A stretch of 35,899 nt of DNA from an uncultured Sutterella sp. (GTDB lineage Bacteria > Pseudomonadota > Gammaproteobacteria > Burkholderiales > Burkholderiaceae_F): NCBI GenBank assembly GCA_937906995.1, contig CALESB010000031.1, positions 1-35,899 on the forward strand, read 5' to 3'. Below are positions 9,148 to 18,204 of this stretch, in pieces (position 1 is the stretch's first letter; the number at the start of each line of letters is the position of its first letter). Made by a program: the position numbers and the translations under genes. A model generated the notes under the pieces. It saw nothing but the letters and a program-made list of their open reading frames with translations. It was not told the DNA's origin and did not search any database.

Positions 9148-10239
9148 ATGGCTAATAAATTACGCCCACGCGAGCTTGGAATCGAAATTGGTGTTTTAAA
9201 GACTGGCACTCACAATGCAATTACTGACGTCGAAGGTGTGCTCGTTGGCCAAACCACTCTCATTGATGACAGCGTCGGCATGCGTACCGGTGTCACAGCC
9301 ATCATTCCTCACACTGAAAATATCTTTAAAAACAAAGTGCCCTGCGGCATCTTTTTAGGTAACGCCTTTGGGAAAATGGTTGGCTATCCCCAAGTCAAAG
9401 AGCTTGGCAACCTTGAAACACCCATCGTGTTAACAAACACGCTCAATTTAGCCAGTGCTATCGATGGTCTTATCGATTACACCTTTGCTTTTGAAGAAAA
9501 TGATGATGTTCGCTCTATTAACTGCTTAGTCGGTGAAACAAATGACGGCACCATTAACGATATTCGTGCTCGTTTTGTCAAACCTGAACACGTTCGTGAA
9601 GCATTAGCCAATGCAAAGAGCGGTCCTGTGCAAGAAGGTGGCGTTGGTGCTGGCACAGGTACAAAGGCCTTCAATTTTAAAGGTGGCATTGGTACCGCTT
9701 CTCGCGTGTTGCCTGCCAACATGGGAGGTTACACCGTTGGTGTCCTCGTCCAATCAAATTTCGGCGGTCTCTTAAATATTGACGGTGTCGAAGTAGGTCG
9801 TGCCTTAGGTGGCTACCCCTACCAAAAAGAATTGGAGTGCGCTGATGGCTCCATTATGATGATTGTCGCTACGGATGCGCCTTTGGACGCTCGCCTACTT
9901 GAGCGTGTTGCCAAACGTGCCTTTATGGGCTTAGCCAAAACAGGCGGTGTTGCCTCTAATGGCTCTGGCGACTTCGTTGTTGCCTTCTCTACCAATAAAG
10001 ACTGTCGCGTTGCTCATAAAGCTGACGCATTAACCAAGCATAGTACATCTGTCGTCCGTAACGATGACATGACGCCTATTTTTATGGCCACGATCGAAGC
10101 AACGGAAGAAGCTATTATTAATTCGCTCTTTGCCGCTGAAGACACTCCAACGTATAACGGTAAAGTCATCAAAGCCTTGCCTTTGGAACAAGTCATGGAA
10201 ATGATGAAAAAGCACAATAAGCTTCACAAGAACGCCTAA
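9148..10239 (+). CDS. P1-family (DmpA/BapA-type) autoprocessing aminopeptidase
   Basis: 363 residues from the ATG at 9148. It is chosen over the TTG one codon upstream because GAGGAG sits 8 nt before it. P1 peptidases are N-terminal-nucleophile hydrolases that cleave themselves into alpha and beta chains and remove N-terminal residues, including D- and beta-amino acids, from short peptides. Family signatures include ITDVEGVLVGQTTL, GGVGAGTGTKAFNFKGG and the cleavage block VASNGSGDFVVAFST. Cleavage is predicted before S273 (G272-S273), giving chains of about 272 and 91 residues. No signal peptide. It stands alone between two terminators or promoters, but DUF1177 and AbgA-like genes follow, suggesting a shared role in peptide or amide salvage. 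Exact substrate unknown. Confidence 0.9.
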   Translation: MANKLRPRELGIEIGVLKTGTHNAITDVEGVLVGQTTLIDDSVGMRTGVTAIIPHTENIFKNKVPCGIFLGNAFGKMVGYPQVKELGNLETPIVLTNTLNLASAIDGLIDYTFAFEENDDVRSINCLVGETNDGTINDIRARFVKPEHVREALANAKSGPVQEGGVGAGTGTKAFNFKGGIGTASRVLPANMGGYTVGVLVQSNFGGLLNIDGVEVGRALGGYPYQKELECADGSIMMIVATDAPLDARLLERVAKRAFMGLAKTGGVASNGSGDFVVAFSTNKDCRVAHKADALTKHSTSVVRNDDMTPIFMATIEATEEAIINSLFAAEDTPTYNGKVIKALPLEQVMEMMKKHNKLHKNA

Positions 10240-10272
10240 AGTTTTTTTAGATTTCGCGAATTTTAGAAAAAC

Positions 10273-10299
10273 TTGAAAAATATAAAAAAGTCTTATAAA
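10273..10299 (+). promoter_or_regulatory. Candidate sigma70 promoter of tRNA-Ser
   Basis: TTGAAA (10273-10278) and TATAAA (10294-10299) are separated by 15 nt, slightly short for sigma70. The tRNA begins 37 nt after the -10. A short hairpin TTTGAG/CTCAAA (10313-10330) lies in the leader just before the tRNA and could aid 5' processing. Confidence 0.45.
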
Positions 10300-10335
10300 A
10301 TTCGTCTTCTTATTTGAGTGAAAACTCAAAAGTGC

Positions 10336-10429
10336 GGAGAAGTGGCCGAGAGGCTGAAGGCACACCCCTGCTAAGGGTGCAAGCTCGCTAAAACGGGCTT
10401 CGAGGGTTCGAATCCCTCCTTCTCCGCCA
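10336..10429 (+). tRNA. tRNA-Ser (anticodon GCT)
   Basis: 94-nt class II tRNA with encoded CCA and a long variable arm (GCTCGCTAAAACGGGC). The acceptor GGAGAAG pairs with CTTCTCC, discriminator G. Anticodon loop CTGCTAA, T loop TTCGAAT. It decodes AGC/AGU. Confidence 0.96.
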
Positions 10430-10437
10430 GAAACACT

Positions 10438-10472
10438 ATCCCACGAGATCGTAAGGTGTCGTGGGATTTTTA
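10438..10472 (+). terminator. Rho-independent terminator after tRNA-Ser
   Basis: Arms ATCCCACGA/TCGTGGGAT (10438-10446 and 10459-10467) followed by a T-rich run. It starts 9 nt after the tRNA CCA. Confidence 0.88.
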
Positions 10473-10658
10473 TTTTTTATCAAATCCACCTAATATCACC
10501 TACCCCTTTGTGAGAAAACCCTTAGAAATCAATCCTTTTCTTTGAGAGAATCTAAGGATAAACCCTGTCTTGTACTATTTTCATACTCGCTTAACATAGA
10601 TAGTTATCGGTCGCAAAACTGCGTCCTATCTGTTTCTAAAAGGTTAGGTAAGAAGAAA

Positions 10659-11594
10659 ATGAGCTTAAAAATTATTATCGATGCATATGACTTGTTAGAT
10701 GATATTCATGTAACAGGTGAAGTCGTTGAAAAATTCTTAGCTGAAAACGATGTAAAAAATGTGAAAGTAACGCGCGTTACTGGCGCTAAAGGCTCGACTG
10801 ATTTCATTCGTTGCTTGATTCCCGGCACAGAAGGCAAATCATCTGGTGGCTCTGCTCCTACGTTAGGCATTCTCGGCCGTTTAGGTGGTTTAGGAGCTCG
10901 TCCAACTCGCTTAGGCTTTACAAGCGATGGAGATGGTGCTTTAACAGCTGTGGCAGTTGCCGCCAAATTAGGCAGAATGGCTCAACGCGGTGATCAACTC
11001 AAGGGAGATGTGATCGTTACAACACAAATCTGCCCAACCGCTCCTACCTTACCTCATGAACCCGTCCCCTTCATGGACTCTCCTGTCACAATGAAAGAAA
11101 GCAATGACTATGAAGTAGATCCAGAAATGGATGCTATTTTGTGCGTTGATACCACGAAGGGCAATCGCATTATTAATAAACGTGGCATTGCCATTTCTCC
11201 CACTGTCAAACAAGGTTGGATTCTTCGCACTAGTGAAGATTTATTATCCATTATGCAAACAACCACCGGCGAATTACCGGCTGTATTTGCATTGACTCAA
11301 CAAGATATCACGCCGTATGGCAATGGGCTTTACCATTTGAATTCTATTTTGCAACCTAGTGTTGCAACCGATAAACCCTGCGTGGGCGTTGCCATCACAA
11401 CCCAAACGCAAGTTGCTGGTTGCGCAACTGGTGCCACGCACGTTACGGATGTTGATGAAGCACTTCGTTTTTGTATTGAAGTCGCAAAAGAATTTACCTC
11501 CGGCCATTGCCGATTCTACGATGAAGAAGAATTCGACCGTATGGTGAAACAATACGGCTCGATGACTCACTTCCAAACCCCTGGGAATCTGTAA
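10659..11594 (+). CDS. DUF1177 domain-containing protein
   Basis: 311 residues from ATG 10659. An in-frame ATG 117 nt upstream would add 39 residues with no family similarity, so I reject it. AAGAAG precedes the chosen start. The protein matches DUF1177 along its whole length: IIIDAYDLLDD at the N-terminus, KGSTDFIRCLIPG, APTLGILGRLGGLGARPTR, TQICPTAPTLPHEPVPFM, DTTKGNRIINKRGIAISPTV, QDITPYGNGLYHLNSILQP and YGSMTHFQTPG at the end. The biochemical role is unknown. DUF1177 genes often occur beside peptide transporters and amidases, which fits the P1 peptidase upstream and the AbgA-like enzyme downstream. Conserved Asp, His and Cys residues hint at a metal-dependent enzyme, which is inference only. 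Confidence 0.88.
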   Translation: MSLKIIIDAYDLLDDIHVTGEVVEKFLAENDVKNVKVTRVTGAKGSTDFIRCLIPGTEGKSSGGSAPTLGILGRLGGLGARPTRLGFTSDGDGALTAVAVAAKLGRMAQRGDQLKGDVIVTTQICPTAPTLPHEPVPFMDSPVTMKESNDYEVDPEMDAILCVDTTKGNRIINKRGIAISPTVKQGWILRTSEDLLSIMQTTTGELPAVFALTQQDITPYGNGLYHLNSILQPSVATDKPCVGVAITTQTQVAGCATGATHVTDVDEALRFCIEVAKEFTSGHCRFYDEEEFDRMVKQYGSMTHFQTPGNL

Positions 11595-11599
11595 TTTCT

Positions 11600-11645
11600 G
11601 AAAACGAACTGAGAAAACGCTCAAAGCTCAGTTCGTTTTCTTTTA
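11600..11645 (+). terminator. Rho-independent terminator after the DUF1177 gene
   Basis: 14-bp perfect arms GAAAACGAACTGAG/CTCAGTTCGTTTTC (11600-11613/11627-11640) followed by TTTT, five nt after the stop codon. It separates the DUF1177 gene from the amidohydrolase. Confidence 0.88.
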
Positions 11646-11685
11646 TGTTTCCCTGTTATTAATAGTCCTGAATTAGGAGATAAAA

Positions 11686-12960
11686 ATGTCTGTTGATTAC
11701 GCACAAGAAATGGTTGAAAACCGTCGTTGGTTCCACCGTCACCCTGAAGAAGGTTGGGCTGAATTTGAAACCACGAACTACATTGTGCAAAAGGCTCGCC
11801 AGTGGGGTTTTGAAGTTTTACTTGGCACGAAGGTCATTAATCCTGATGCAGTTATGGGCCGTAAAGATGAAGTTGTTGAAAAAGCAATCGCTCGTGCACT
11901 CTCTCACGGTGTTAGCCAAGAATTTATCGATGAATGTGAAGGTTACACCGGTGCTGTTGCTGTCATGAATACTGGCAAACCCGGCCCTGTCACCGCTTTA
12001 CGTTTCGACATCGACTGTTTAGCTATGGAAGAATCTCATGAACAAGATCACCTTCCGAATAAAGAAGGCTTCCGAAGCGAATACGACGGTTTTTGTCACG
12101 CTTGTGGGCATGACGGTCATGCTGCTGTCGGCCTCGGCGTTGCTCACTGGTTTGCTGATCACAAGGATGAACTTTGCGGTACGATTAAGCTCTTATTCCA
12201 ACCGGCAGAAGAAGGTGTTCGCGGTGCTGCCGCTATGGCTGCCTCTGGCATTCTCGATGACGTTGATTGGTTTGCTAGCGGCCACATCGGTTGCTCAGCC
12301 TTCTTAGGTCAAGTTGGCGTCAATCACGAAGGCTACTTAGCTACAACCAAGTTTGACTTGGAATATAAGGGTATTCCTGCCGCTGCAGGTAGCCCAGAAA
12401 AAGGCCGTAGCGCCCTTATGTGTGCCTGTGCAACAGCCATGAGCTTGGGCAGTTTGCCTGGCCATAGCGAAGGGATCACGCGTGTTCAAATTGGTAAGAT
12501 TGTCTCGGGTACTGCTCGTAACATTGTGGCAGAACACGCGTACATGCAATTGGAAGTACGTGGTGAATCAACCGAAATTAACGACTACATGGCAGCAAAC
12601 GTTGAAATGACCGTTAAGGGTATGGCAGCTGCTTACGGTGTTGAATATAAGCTTTCTCGTATGGGCGAAGCTGTCACTTATAAGGGCGATGAAGAAGCTT
12701 GCCAAATCGTCTTTGAAGAAGCACAAAAGGTGCCTGGTGTTACCTCAGTTGTTGATATGAATGCAAAGATTGGCAGTGAAGACTGCACGATCTTAATTCG
12801 TCGTGTTCAACAGCATGGCGGTAAGGCAGCCTTCTTCTACTTTGGCTGTGAACATAAGGGACACCACCGTGGTGACTTTGAAATCCAAGATACGGTTTCT
12901 TTACCAATCGGTTTTGGCGTGTTTACCCGCTTCGTACAACGTGTTAATGCTATTAAATAG
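11686..12960 (+). CDS. M20D amidohydrolase, AbgA-like (aminobenzoyl-glutamate hydrolase family)
   Basis: 424 residues resembling E. coli AbgA over the full length, including the insert after residue 50 (NPDAVMGRKDEVVEKAIARA) that marks this subgroup. The family hydrolyses amide bonds such as p-aminobenzoyl-glutamate. Metal-site motifs are RFDIDCLAME (106-115), CHACGHDGH (137-145, C140 and H142), FQPAEEG (171-177, E175/E176), SGHIG (H200) and GHHRGDF near the C-terminus. The lid-domain motif that reads AAHAG in AbgA-type enzymes is AAAG here, so a conserved His is replaced by Ala233. A strong TTAGGAGAT ribosome site precedes the ATG. Cytoplasmic, with no signal peptide. The substrate is uncertain, and activity may be altered by the missing His. 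Confidence 0.87.
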   Translation: MSVDYAQEMVENRRWFHRHPEEGWAEFETTNYIVQKARQWGFEVLLGTKVINPDAVMGRKDEVVEKAIARALSHGVSQEFIDECEGYTGAVAVMNTGKPGPVTALRFDIDCLAMEESHEQDHLPNKEGFRSEYDGFCHACGHDGHAAVGLGVAHWFADHKDELCGTIKLLFQPAEEGVRGAAAMAASGILDDVDWFASGHIGCSAFLGQVGVNHEGYLATTKFDLEYKGIPAAAGSPEKGRSALMCACATAMSLGSLPGHSEGITRVQIGKIVSGTARNIVAEHAYMQLEVRGESTEINDYMAANVEMTVKGMAAAYGVEYKLSRMGEAVTYKGDEEACQIVFEEAQKVPGVTSVVDMNAKIGSEDCTILIRRVQQHGGKAAFFYFGCEHKGHHRGDFEIQDTVSLPIGFGVFTRFVQRVNAIK

Positions 12961-12980
12961 TCAAAAACGTTGAGTATGAC

Positions 12981-13012
12981 AAAGGCCTTGCCAACAAGCA
13001 AGGCCTTTTGTG
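12981..13012. terminator. Bidirectional terminator between amidohydrolase and tRNA-Gln
   Basis: 10-bp arms AAAGGCCTTG/CAAGGCCTTT (12981-12990/12999-13008), with TTTT on the plus strand. It sits between the plus-strand amidohydrolase and the converging minus-strand tRNA-Gln and could serve both. Confidence 0.8.
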
Positions 13013-13022
13013 TATCTGGTTT

Positions 13023-13096
13023 TGGCAGGGGCGCATGGAGTCGAACCAAGGTATGCCGGTTCAGAGCCGGCTGCACTACCGTTATGCTACACCCCT
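13023..13096 (-). tRNA. tRNA-Gln (anticodon CTG)
   Basis: 74 nt with encoded CCA. The acceptor AGGGGTG pairs with CGCCCCT, giving the weak A1:U72 pair and discriminator G73 expected for glutamine. Anticodon stem GCCGG/CCGGC with loop CTCTGAA. The T stem (CTTGG/CCATG) carries one T-T mismatch. Confidence 0.92.
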
Positions 13097-13252
13097 ATCA
13101 AGAAAAATCACTTCGCAGATTTTAGCTCCACTTTCATCCTTTCGTCCACTTATTCTCTTACATCGGCTGATATTTTTTTACATTTTGCCTGAGTCAGTTA
13201 CGGTCTTTAAGCGTAGGCTCTTAGGCGTTAAGAACTTATTTGGAGAACTCTT

Positions 13253-13561
13253 ATGAGCTACAACATCTATTACAAAAATTCAATTGTAGGAACCTGTGAA
13301 AACTTACCAGAAGCAGAAGACTTTGCTGCACAGTATGAGGCTAAGATGGATGAAGCCTCACAAAAGAAGATTGCGCAATGCAAACAATCCCTCAAGAAAT
13401 TTGAAGAAAACTACGAATTATTGCGTGAACTGGACATGAAAGACTTTGATGAGGAAGTTTTCAATGCTAGCAAAGAGCACATTCGGGAACTTAAAGATAA
13501 GCTCAATGATCTAGAAGATGCCTATGAATACTCGCCAAGTTGCACCATCCTTGAAGATTAA
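13253..13561 (+). CDS. Small acidic helical protein of unknown function
   Basis: 102 residues, strongly acidic. After a short N-terminal strand (MSYNIYYKNSIVG), residues ~18-92 are almost entirely predicted helix with heptad-like Leu/Phe/Ala spacing and many Glu/Lys, pointing to a coiled coil or helical hairpin. Only two Cys, one near each end. No signal peptide, membrane helix or known motif. GGAGAA lies 7 nt before the ATG, so it is very likely translated. It converges on tamB with only 3 nt between the two stops, and its promoter region (13097-13252) is shared with divergent tRNA-Gln. I do not recognise the family. Confidence 0.72.
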   Translation: MSYNIYYKNSIVGTCENLPEAEDFAAQYEAKMDEASQKKIAQCKQSLKKFEENYELLRELDMKDFDEEVFNASKEHIRELKDKLNDLEDAYEYSPSCTILED

Positions 13562-13564
13562 TCG

Positions 13565-16447
13565 TTAATTGAACTCAAACTGGTAGAGCACATCCAAGGC
13601 TTGATCAACTCCCGAAACAACTTCTAAATACAGTTTGGGAATGATTTGATAACGTAAAGTCAAAGTCGATAATGAATCAAAAAGTCCCACCCCGTACTTA
13701 ACCTTTAAGCCTGGCAAAACATAACCACTGACAATCAATTGAGACGTATCCCCCACACCCTCGGTATCGAGTTGTAAATCTTCGATACCGACGGCGTCAC
13801 CAATGGCGGAAAGCAATTGTGCACTTTGAGTGGTTCCAAGTCCTAACAAAGCAGAAGCAATCATTGCATCGTTTTCTCGGTTCGCATTAAGGCCTTCTCC
13901 ACTGAGCAAATAACTTAATGCCTCACCTTCACTCATAGCAGGATCAGAGAAGACTGCAACTTTAGGTGCCCTTGCAGACCCAGTAACTCGAATACCAACA
14001 GTGACATTGTCTGCCGTTTTCTCTGGACTACGAATGGCCTCAATATCCAACTGTGGATTCTTAATAGCGCCAGCAAAGCTCACCACACCTTTTCGAACAT
14101 CTAAAGACTGTCCATACGCTTTGTATTGTCCATCTGGCACCAAAATTTGGCCATTAAGCCCCAAACGGCCATTATCTTGAACAACATGTAGTCGTCCCGT
14201 TAAATCAGCCTTTAGCCCCATTGCATCGACTTTAACATCATCTCCAATTTCAATAAACAGATTACTTTGAACCGCCATCACGCTTGCCGGTTTAATAAGG
14301 GGTTGAGGTTGATCTAAGCGCACTACATCGTCCGACACCTTTATTGCTTGTTCTGGCAATTGTTTAACTTGTATCCGTGCCCAAGGAACTCGAATAACGC
14401 CATCTAACTTCAATAATTGAGGAGACAGCTCACAACTGACATTTGTGGCGATGTCTAATACGCTCGTCGGCGGTACCATCATGCGAAGGCGATCAGTGGA
14501 CAAATTTAATTTTGCTCGAACATCATTAATGCCTGACCATTGAGCTTGTCCTGCAAGTGTCATATCGCCTTTTTGAGTTAGAAGCTTCCCATTTAAATTC
14601 GAACGTTGTCCATCAAAATCAATCGTTAAATGACTTGGCTTCATTTCAAATGGAAATGTCACACTATCAACTCGAAACTGGTCAAGTTGAATGCTTCCAA
14701 ATAACTGAGGGTTGAGAAGCTCTCCTGCAAAAGATAAGTCTGAGGTGAAATTTCCAACAACCTTTTCTCCTGGAGGCAAAAAGCTTTCTAACCACGCCAT
14801 AGACATCGCTTCAACAGACAGTTTTCCACTCAGTTGACGCCTCTTTAATGGGTCTTGAACTGTAGCTTCTAATATGGCTTCGGCATTTTTCTCTAGTGCT
14901 GCTTTGACTTTAATGTTAATAAGCTCTTTTTGAAGTTGAGCTTCGAGATTGAGACGATCAAATGAGATCGGTTTATCGCTATCACTTAACGTATAAAGTA
15001 AAGATGAGTTGTTAGAGTTCAAGTTTAATTTTGCTTGAGGCAAACCTTGAAATCCTTCGGGTACCTCAACCATTGCTTGTCCGCTGACTGTTCCGTTCAA
15101 GTGAACGGGTGCTTGAAGATAACGGTTTAGCATCTGTAAATTTAAATCTTCAAGCGTCAAGTGAACTGGAAAAGCTTTTTCTCCTGTGAGATAGATTTTC
15201 GTTGCTTCAGGTAAACAAAGTCTTGTTGACTTATGCTGCCAACACTGAGATTGCAAATCCAAAATTTTCTTTTGAGTTTGAAGCGATACAGACGTTGGCG
15301 ACTTTAACCGAAGCTTTTGCCCTTGAATGGATAATTCGGCCTTTGGCCAGTTAAGCACCCACACATGATTATTTCTATCAAAGTTTCCTCGAAGCTGCGT
15401 CTCTACACTCAGCGGCTCCCCCTTACTTGTGAGGAAAATTTGATGATTTTTTTCTGTGCCATCAATGCTCATACGAGCTTGCTGTAGCGTCATTCCCTCT
15501 GTGGCAAATCCTTGCAGCTTTAGCGTAGCTTGGCCCGTAATATTTGTAGGATCAGTCACATGTCCTTGAAGCTTAGCTTCATGTAAACGAACCGCCATAC
15601 CACTAAACTTTTCAAGCAATACATCAAAAGTAATTACGGGTCGTTCCTCGCCCCCGTGCATGACGACCTTACCATTTAAAACCCCGTTTAATGTGGGCAC
15701 TAGCTCAGACAGATTCGGTAAATGGATATCGGCATTTAAAGCCACTCGAGGAATACTTTTATTGGGATTAACACGCCCATCAAAAAATAATCGGCTAGCG
15801 CCTGCCTTTAACTCTAAACCTTGAGCTTGAATCCAACCTTCAGAATCAACTTGGGCGGTGCCATTTAAGTGAAGCTTCACTTGATTTAACAAGCCCTGAT
15901 AACTCAAATCATTCAACCGAACAAACCAATTCTGTCCCTGTTTTTGTCCTATTACTTGAAGTTGACCTGTAACGCTAAACGATGCATCTGGTAATAGAGT
16001 TTGGCTACTAAGAGCCAGAGTTTGAAGACGAGCATCCCACTTCAGTGCCTCTTGAAAATTGAGCACCCCGACCCCAGAAAGTTCTTTAATAAAGAGACTT
16101 GGATTTTCCTTTGCAATGTTTTTTGAGCGAAACTGGATCTGAATCGCTTGCGCATTGGCACTTGTTAAGTCAATGATACGTTCAGTAATTAAGCTTGGAT
16201 CAAATGTGTAATTCACATGTTTGGCACTAAAAATAATCGATTCATCCTCATATTGAACATCTTGAGCATGCAAAGAAAACAGATTGCCAGACAAATTTTG
16301 AATTGTTAACTGAGGAACCCAAAAATTCACAAAATACAAGCATATGCGTAACCCTGGCGCTGTTGTCACCAATAGCGTCAACGATATTGTTACGATCAAT
16401 AAAATTGTAAACATCCATAAAGTTATGCGCTTAATCGTTTGCATCAT
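13565..16447 (-). CDS. tamB: Translocation and assembly module inner-membrane protein TamB
   Basis: 960 residues, somewhat shorter than E. coli TamB (~1259). One N-terminal membrane helix (about 8-35, rich in Ile/Leu/Val/Thr) anchors it in the inner membrane. The rest is a long periplasmic beta-rich taco-like domain of repeated short strands, ending in the conserved TamB_C (DUF490) domain with GQILVPDGQYKAYGQSLDVR and a terminal Phe-containing strand (LYQFEFN). With TamA it spans the periplasm and supports outer-membrane protein insertion or phospholipid transport. The ATG overlaps the tamA stop by 4 nt (ATGA), a sign of translational coupling. Confidence 0.93.
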   Translation of the reverse strand: MMQTIKRITLWMFTILLIVTISLTLLVTTAPGLRICLYFVNFWVPQLTIQNLSGNLFSLHAQDVQYEDESIIFSAKHVNYTFDPSLITERIIDLTSANAQAIQIQFRSKNIAKENPSLFIKELSGVGVLNFQEALKWDARLQTLALSSQTLLPDASFSVTGQLQVIGQKQGQNWFVRLNDLSYQGLLNQVKLHLNGTAQVDSEGWIQAQGLELKAGASRLFFDGRVNPNKSIPRVALNADIHLPNLSELVPTLNGVLNGKVVMHGGEERPVITFDVLLEKFSGMAVRLHEAKLQGHVTDPTNITGQATLKLQGFATEGMTLQQARMSIDGTEKNHQIFLTSKGEPLSVETQLRGNFDRNNHVWVLNWPKAELSIQGQKLRLKSPTSVSLQTQKKILDLQSQCWQHKSTRLCLPEATKIYLTGEKAFPVHLTLEDLNLQMLNRYLQAPVHLNGTVSGQAMVEVPEGFQGLPQAKLNLNSNNSSLLYTLSDSDKPISFDRLNLEAQLQKELINIKVKAALEKNAEAILEATVQDPLKRRQLSGKLSVEAMSMAWLESFLPPGEKVVGNFTSDLSFAGELLNPQLFGSIQLDQFRVDSVTFPFEMKPSHLTIDFDGQRSNLNGKLLTQKGDMTLAGQAQWSGINDVRAKLNLSTDRLRMMVPPTSVLDIATNVSCELSPQLLKLDGVIRVPWARIQVKQLPEQAIKVSDDVVRLDQPQPLIKPASVMAVQSNLFIEIGDDVKVDAMGLKADLTGRLHVVQDNGRLGLNGQILVPDGQYKAYGQSLDVRKGVVSFAGAIKNPQLDIEAIRSPEKTADNVTVGIRVTGSARAPKVAVFSDPAMSEGEALSYLLSGEGLNANRENDAMIASALLGLGTTQSAQLLSAIGDAVGIEDLQLDTEGVGDTSQLIVSGYVLPGLKVKYGVGLFDSLSTLTLRYQIIPKLYLEVVSGVDQALDVLYQFEFN

Positions 16448-18204
16448 AATTCAGGACCTAAACCAATATAAAACTGCCACTGCTTGGGCGCATCACTTCC
16501 CACTGGACGTGCAATATCCAGTTTAATGGGACCTAAAGGTGACTCCCATCTAATGCCTAGCCCCGCCCCTTTTTTCAAACGAAAGTCCTGTACATGATCA
16601 ACAACATCACCGGTATCAAAAAATGCAGCTCCCCACCACTTACCAGTTACCTTAAATTGATACTCAAGACTTGCTGTTAATAACTTTGAGCCACCTTTTA
16701 AGTCGCCATTTTTATCTCTTGGCGAAATAGACTCGTAGTCGTAACCGCGCAGACTGCGATCACCACCAGCAAAATAGCGCAAATCCGGTGGTACTTCATT
16801 AAAGTCAGATGTCGAAATCCAGCCTAAATGTGAACGCCAAATAAAACGATGTCGATTTTCATAGCTACGAATCAAGGTATGTTGCATTTCCATTGCAACA
16901 AAGTTTGCATCGGATCCCCAACTATCATCTGACCATTGCAATGTATAGCGCTGAGAATCTCCCCATCTCGGCATTAAACCACCACGAGAGCGTGTTTTAG
17001 AAACCGTTATGCCAGGATAAAGAAGCATTGTCTGTTGACTATTTTGACCCTGCGTAAAATTGTCCAACTTCCACGTTAAATGAATTGCTCTTAACCAACC
17101 ATCATGGGGGTCCCAATAACGAGAGGCCATCATTGTTGAAGAATCTGACTCTGTATCATTAATATCAGTTCGCTTAAATCCGCCTTGGAAAAGGTAGTAG
17201 TGCTCTAAGGCATTTTTTGCCAATGGTAATTTGTACGTAGTGTCAAATGACTGCTCAAACTGAGAAACCTCAGCTCCAACCTCCATGCTATGACCACGAC
17301 TATTGAGCCAAGGCTTGATCCAAGAAATTTTTCCTCTAGGACCAACATTGGTTGCGTAACCCAACCCTGTCTCTACCAAATTGCCCTGTCTTGGGGTCAC
17401 TAATGCTTGGATTGGCACTTCATTGTCAGGATTTTGTCGAGCTAACGTTAGATCCGGCGTTACTAAAACTGAATTAAACCAACGCGTTTCGGATAGCCTT
17501 TGATTCAACTCTGCAATCCCATCCGTATCGTAGAAATCTCCCTGATGAAATGGCACTAAGTTATTAAGAATCTCTGTATCAATCTGATTACCTTGAAATG
17601 TTAGAGAGCCAAAGCGATAACGTTCACCAGTATCAAAAATCAAATCCCAATAGGCTTTTTTCTCTCTAACATTCACCCCTAGTTGTTTTTTGACAAAGTG
17701 CGCATCAAAATAGCCCCGCTTAGCGCTTAACGCTTCCAGAGCTGCTTTGTAATCTTCATATTGTCCCTGATTTAATGCAAGACCTGTTTTAGGTTGATGC
17801 TTTAAAAGCCAAACAAAGGGTCTATCGTCCTTTCCTTCCCCCAAAACCTTAACTGTCGTTGCTGCTAAGACAACCGCAGGACCTGGTTTAACATTAGCAA
17901 CTAACAAAGAATCTTTATCTTTAAGTTTTTTCCACTGATAGGTGATTTCGGGCTCGAAATGCCCTAATGCTTGTAGGGCTGTACGAACAGCATCGTCGAC
18001 TTGTGCACGGTACACTCGGGGAGGTGTTGATGGAGTTGTTTCAATTGACGTTAATTGCGCATTGACATTTTCTTTGAGCGCACCCTCCAACCCTGTCACT
18101 TTTATATCAAAAGCCACAGAACAAAGTGGGTAGCCAATCAAGAGGCACACCCCTAGCCATCGATAAGAAAATAAACAAATCATGAATGCATCAAAGAATT
18201 TCAA
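16444..18204 (-). CDS. tamA: Outer-membrane Omp85-family protein TamA
   Basis: 586 residues, the expected TamA length. The N-terminus has a hydrophobic signal-like stretch (about 7-32). It is followed by about three POTRA domains (~33-270) and a C-terminal Omp85 barrel. The barrel's L6 signature is present as LRGYDYE near residue 485, and the chain ends in an amphipathic strand (FYIGLGPEL). It inserts or assembles outer-membrane proteins together with TamB, encoded immediately downstream with a 4-nt overlap. The first ATG is in the middle of an AT-rich leader, and the signal peptide start could also be at the internal Met8. Confidence 0.93.
   Translation of the reverse strand: MKFFDAFMICLFSYRWLGVCLLIGYPLCSVAFDIKVTGLEGALKENVNAQLTSIETTPSTPPRVYRAQVDDAVRTALQALGHFEPEITYQWKKLKDKDSLLVANVKPGPAVVLAATTVKVLGEGKDDRPFVWLLKHQPKTGLALNQGQYEDYKAALEALSAKRGYFDAHFVKKQLGVNVREKKAYWDLIFDTGERYRFGSLTFQGNQIDTEILNNLVPFHQGDFYDTDGIAELNQRLSETRWFNSVLVTPDLTLARQNPDNEVPIQALVTPRQGNLVETGLGYATNVGPRGKISWIKPWLNSRGHSMEVGAEVSQFEQSFDTTYKLPLAKNALEHYYLFQGGFKRTDINDTESDSSTMMASRYWDPHDGWLRAIHLTWKLDNFTQGQNSQQTMLLYPGITVSKTRSRGGLMPRWGDSQRYTLQWSDDSWGSDANFVAMEMQHTLIRSYENRHRFIWRSHLGWISTSDFNEVPPDLRYFAGGDRSLRGYDYESISPRDKNGDLKGGSKLLTASLEYQFKVTGKWWGAAFFDTGDVVDHVQDFRLKKGAGLGIRWESPLGPIKLDIARPVGSDAPKQWQFYIGLGPEL

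Noticed and set aside
10542..10658. N-terminal extension of the DUF1177 protein
   Set aside because: The 39 extra residues lack family similarity, and ATG 10659 has its own ribosome site.
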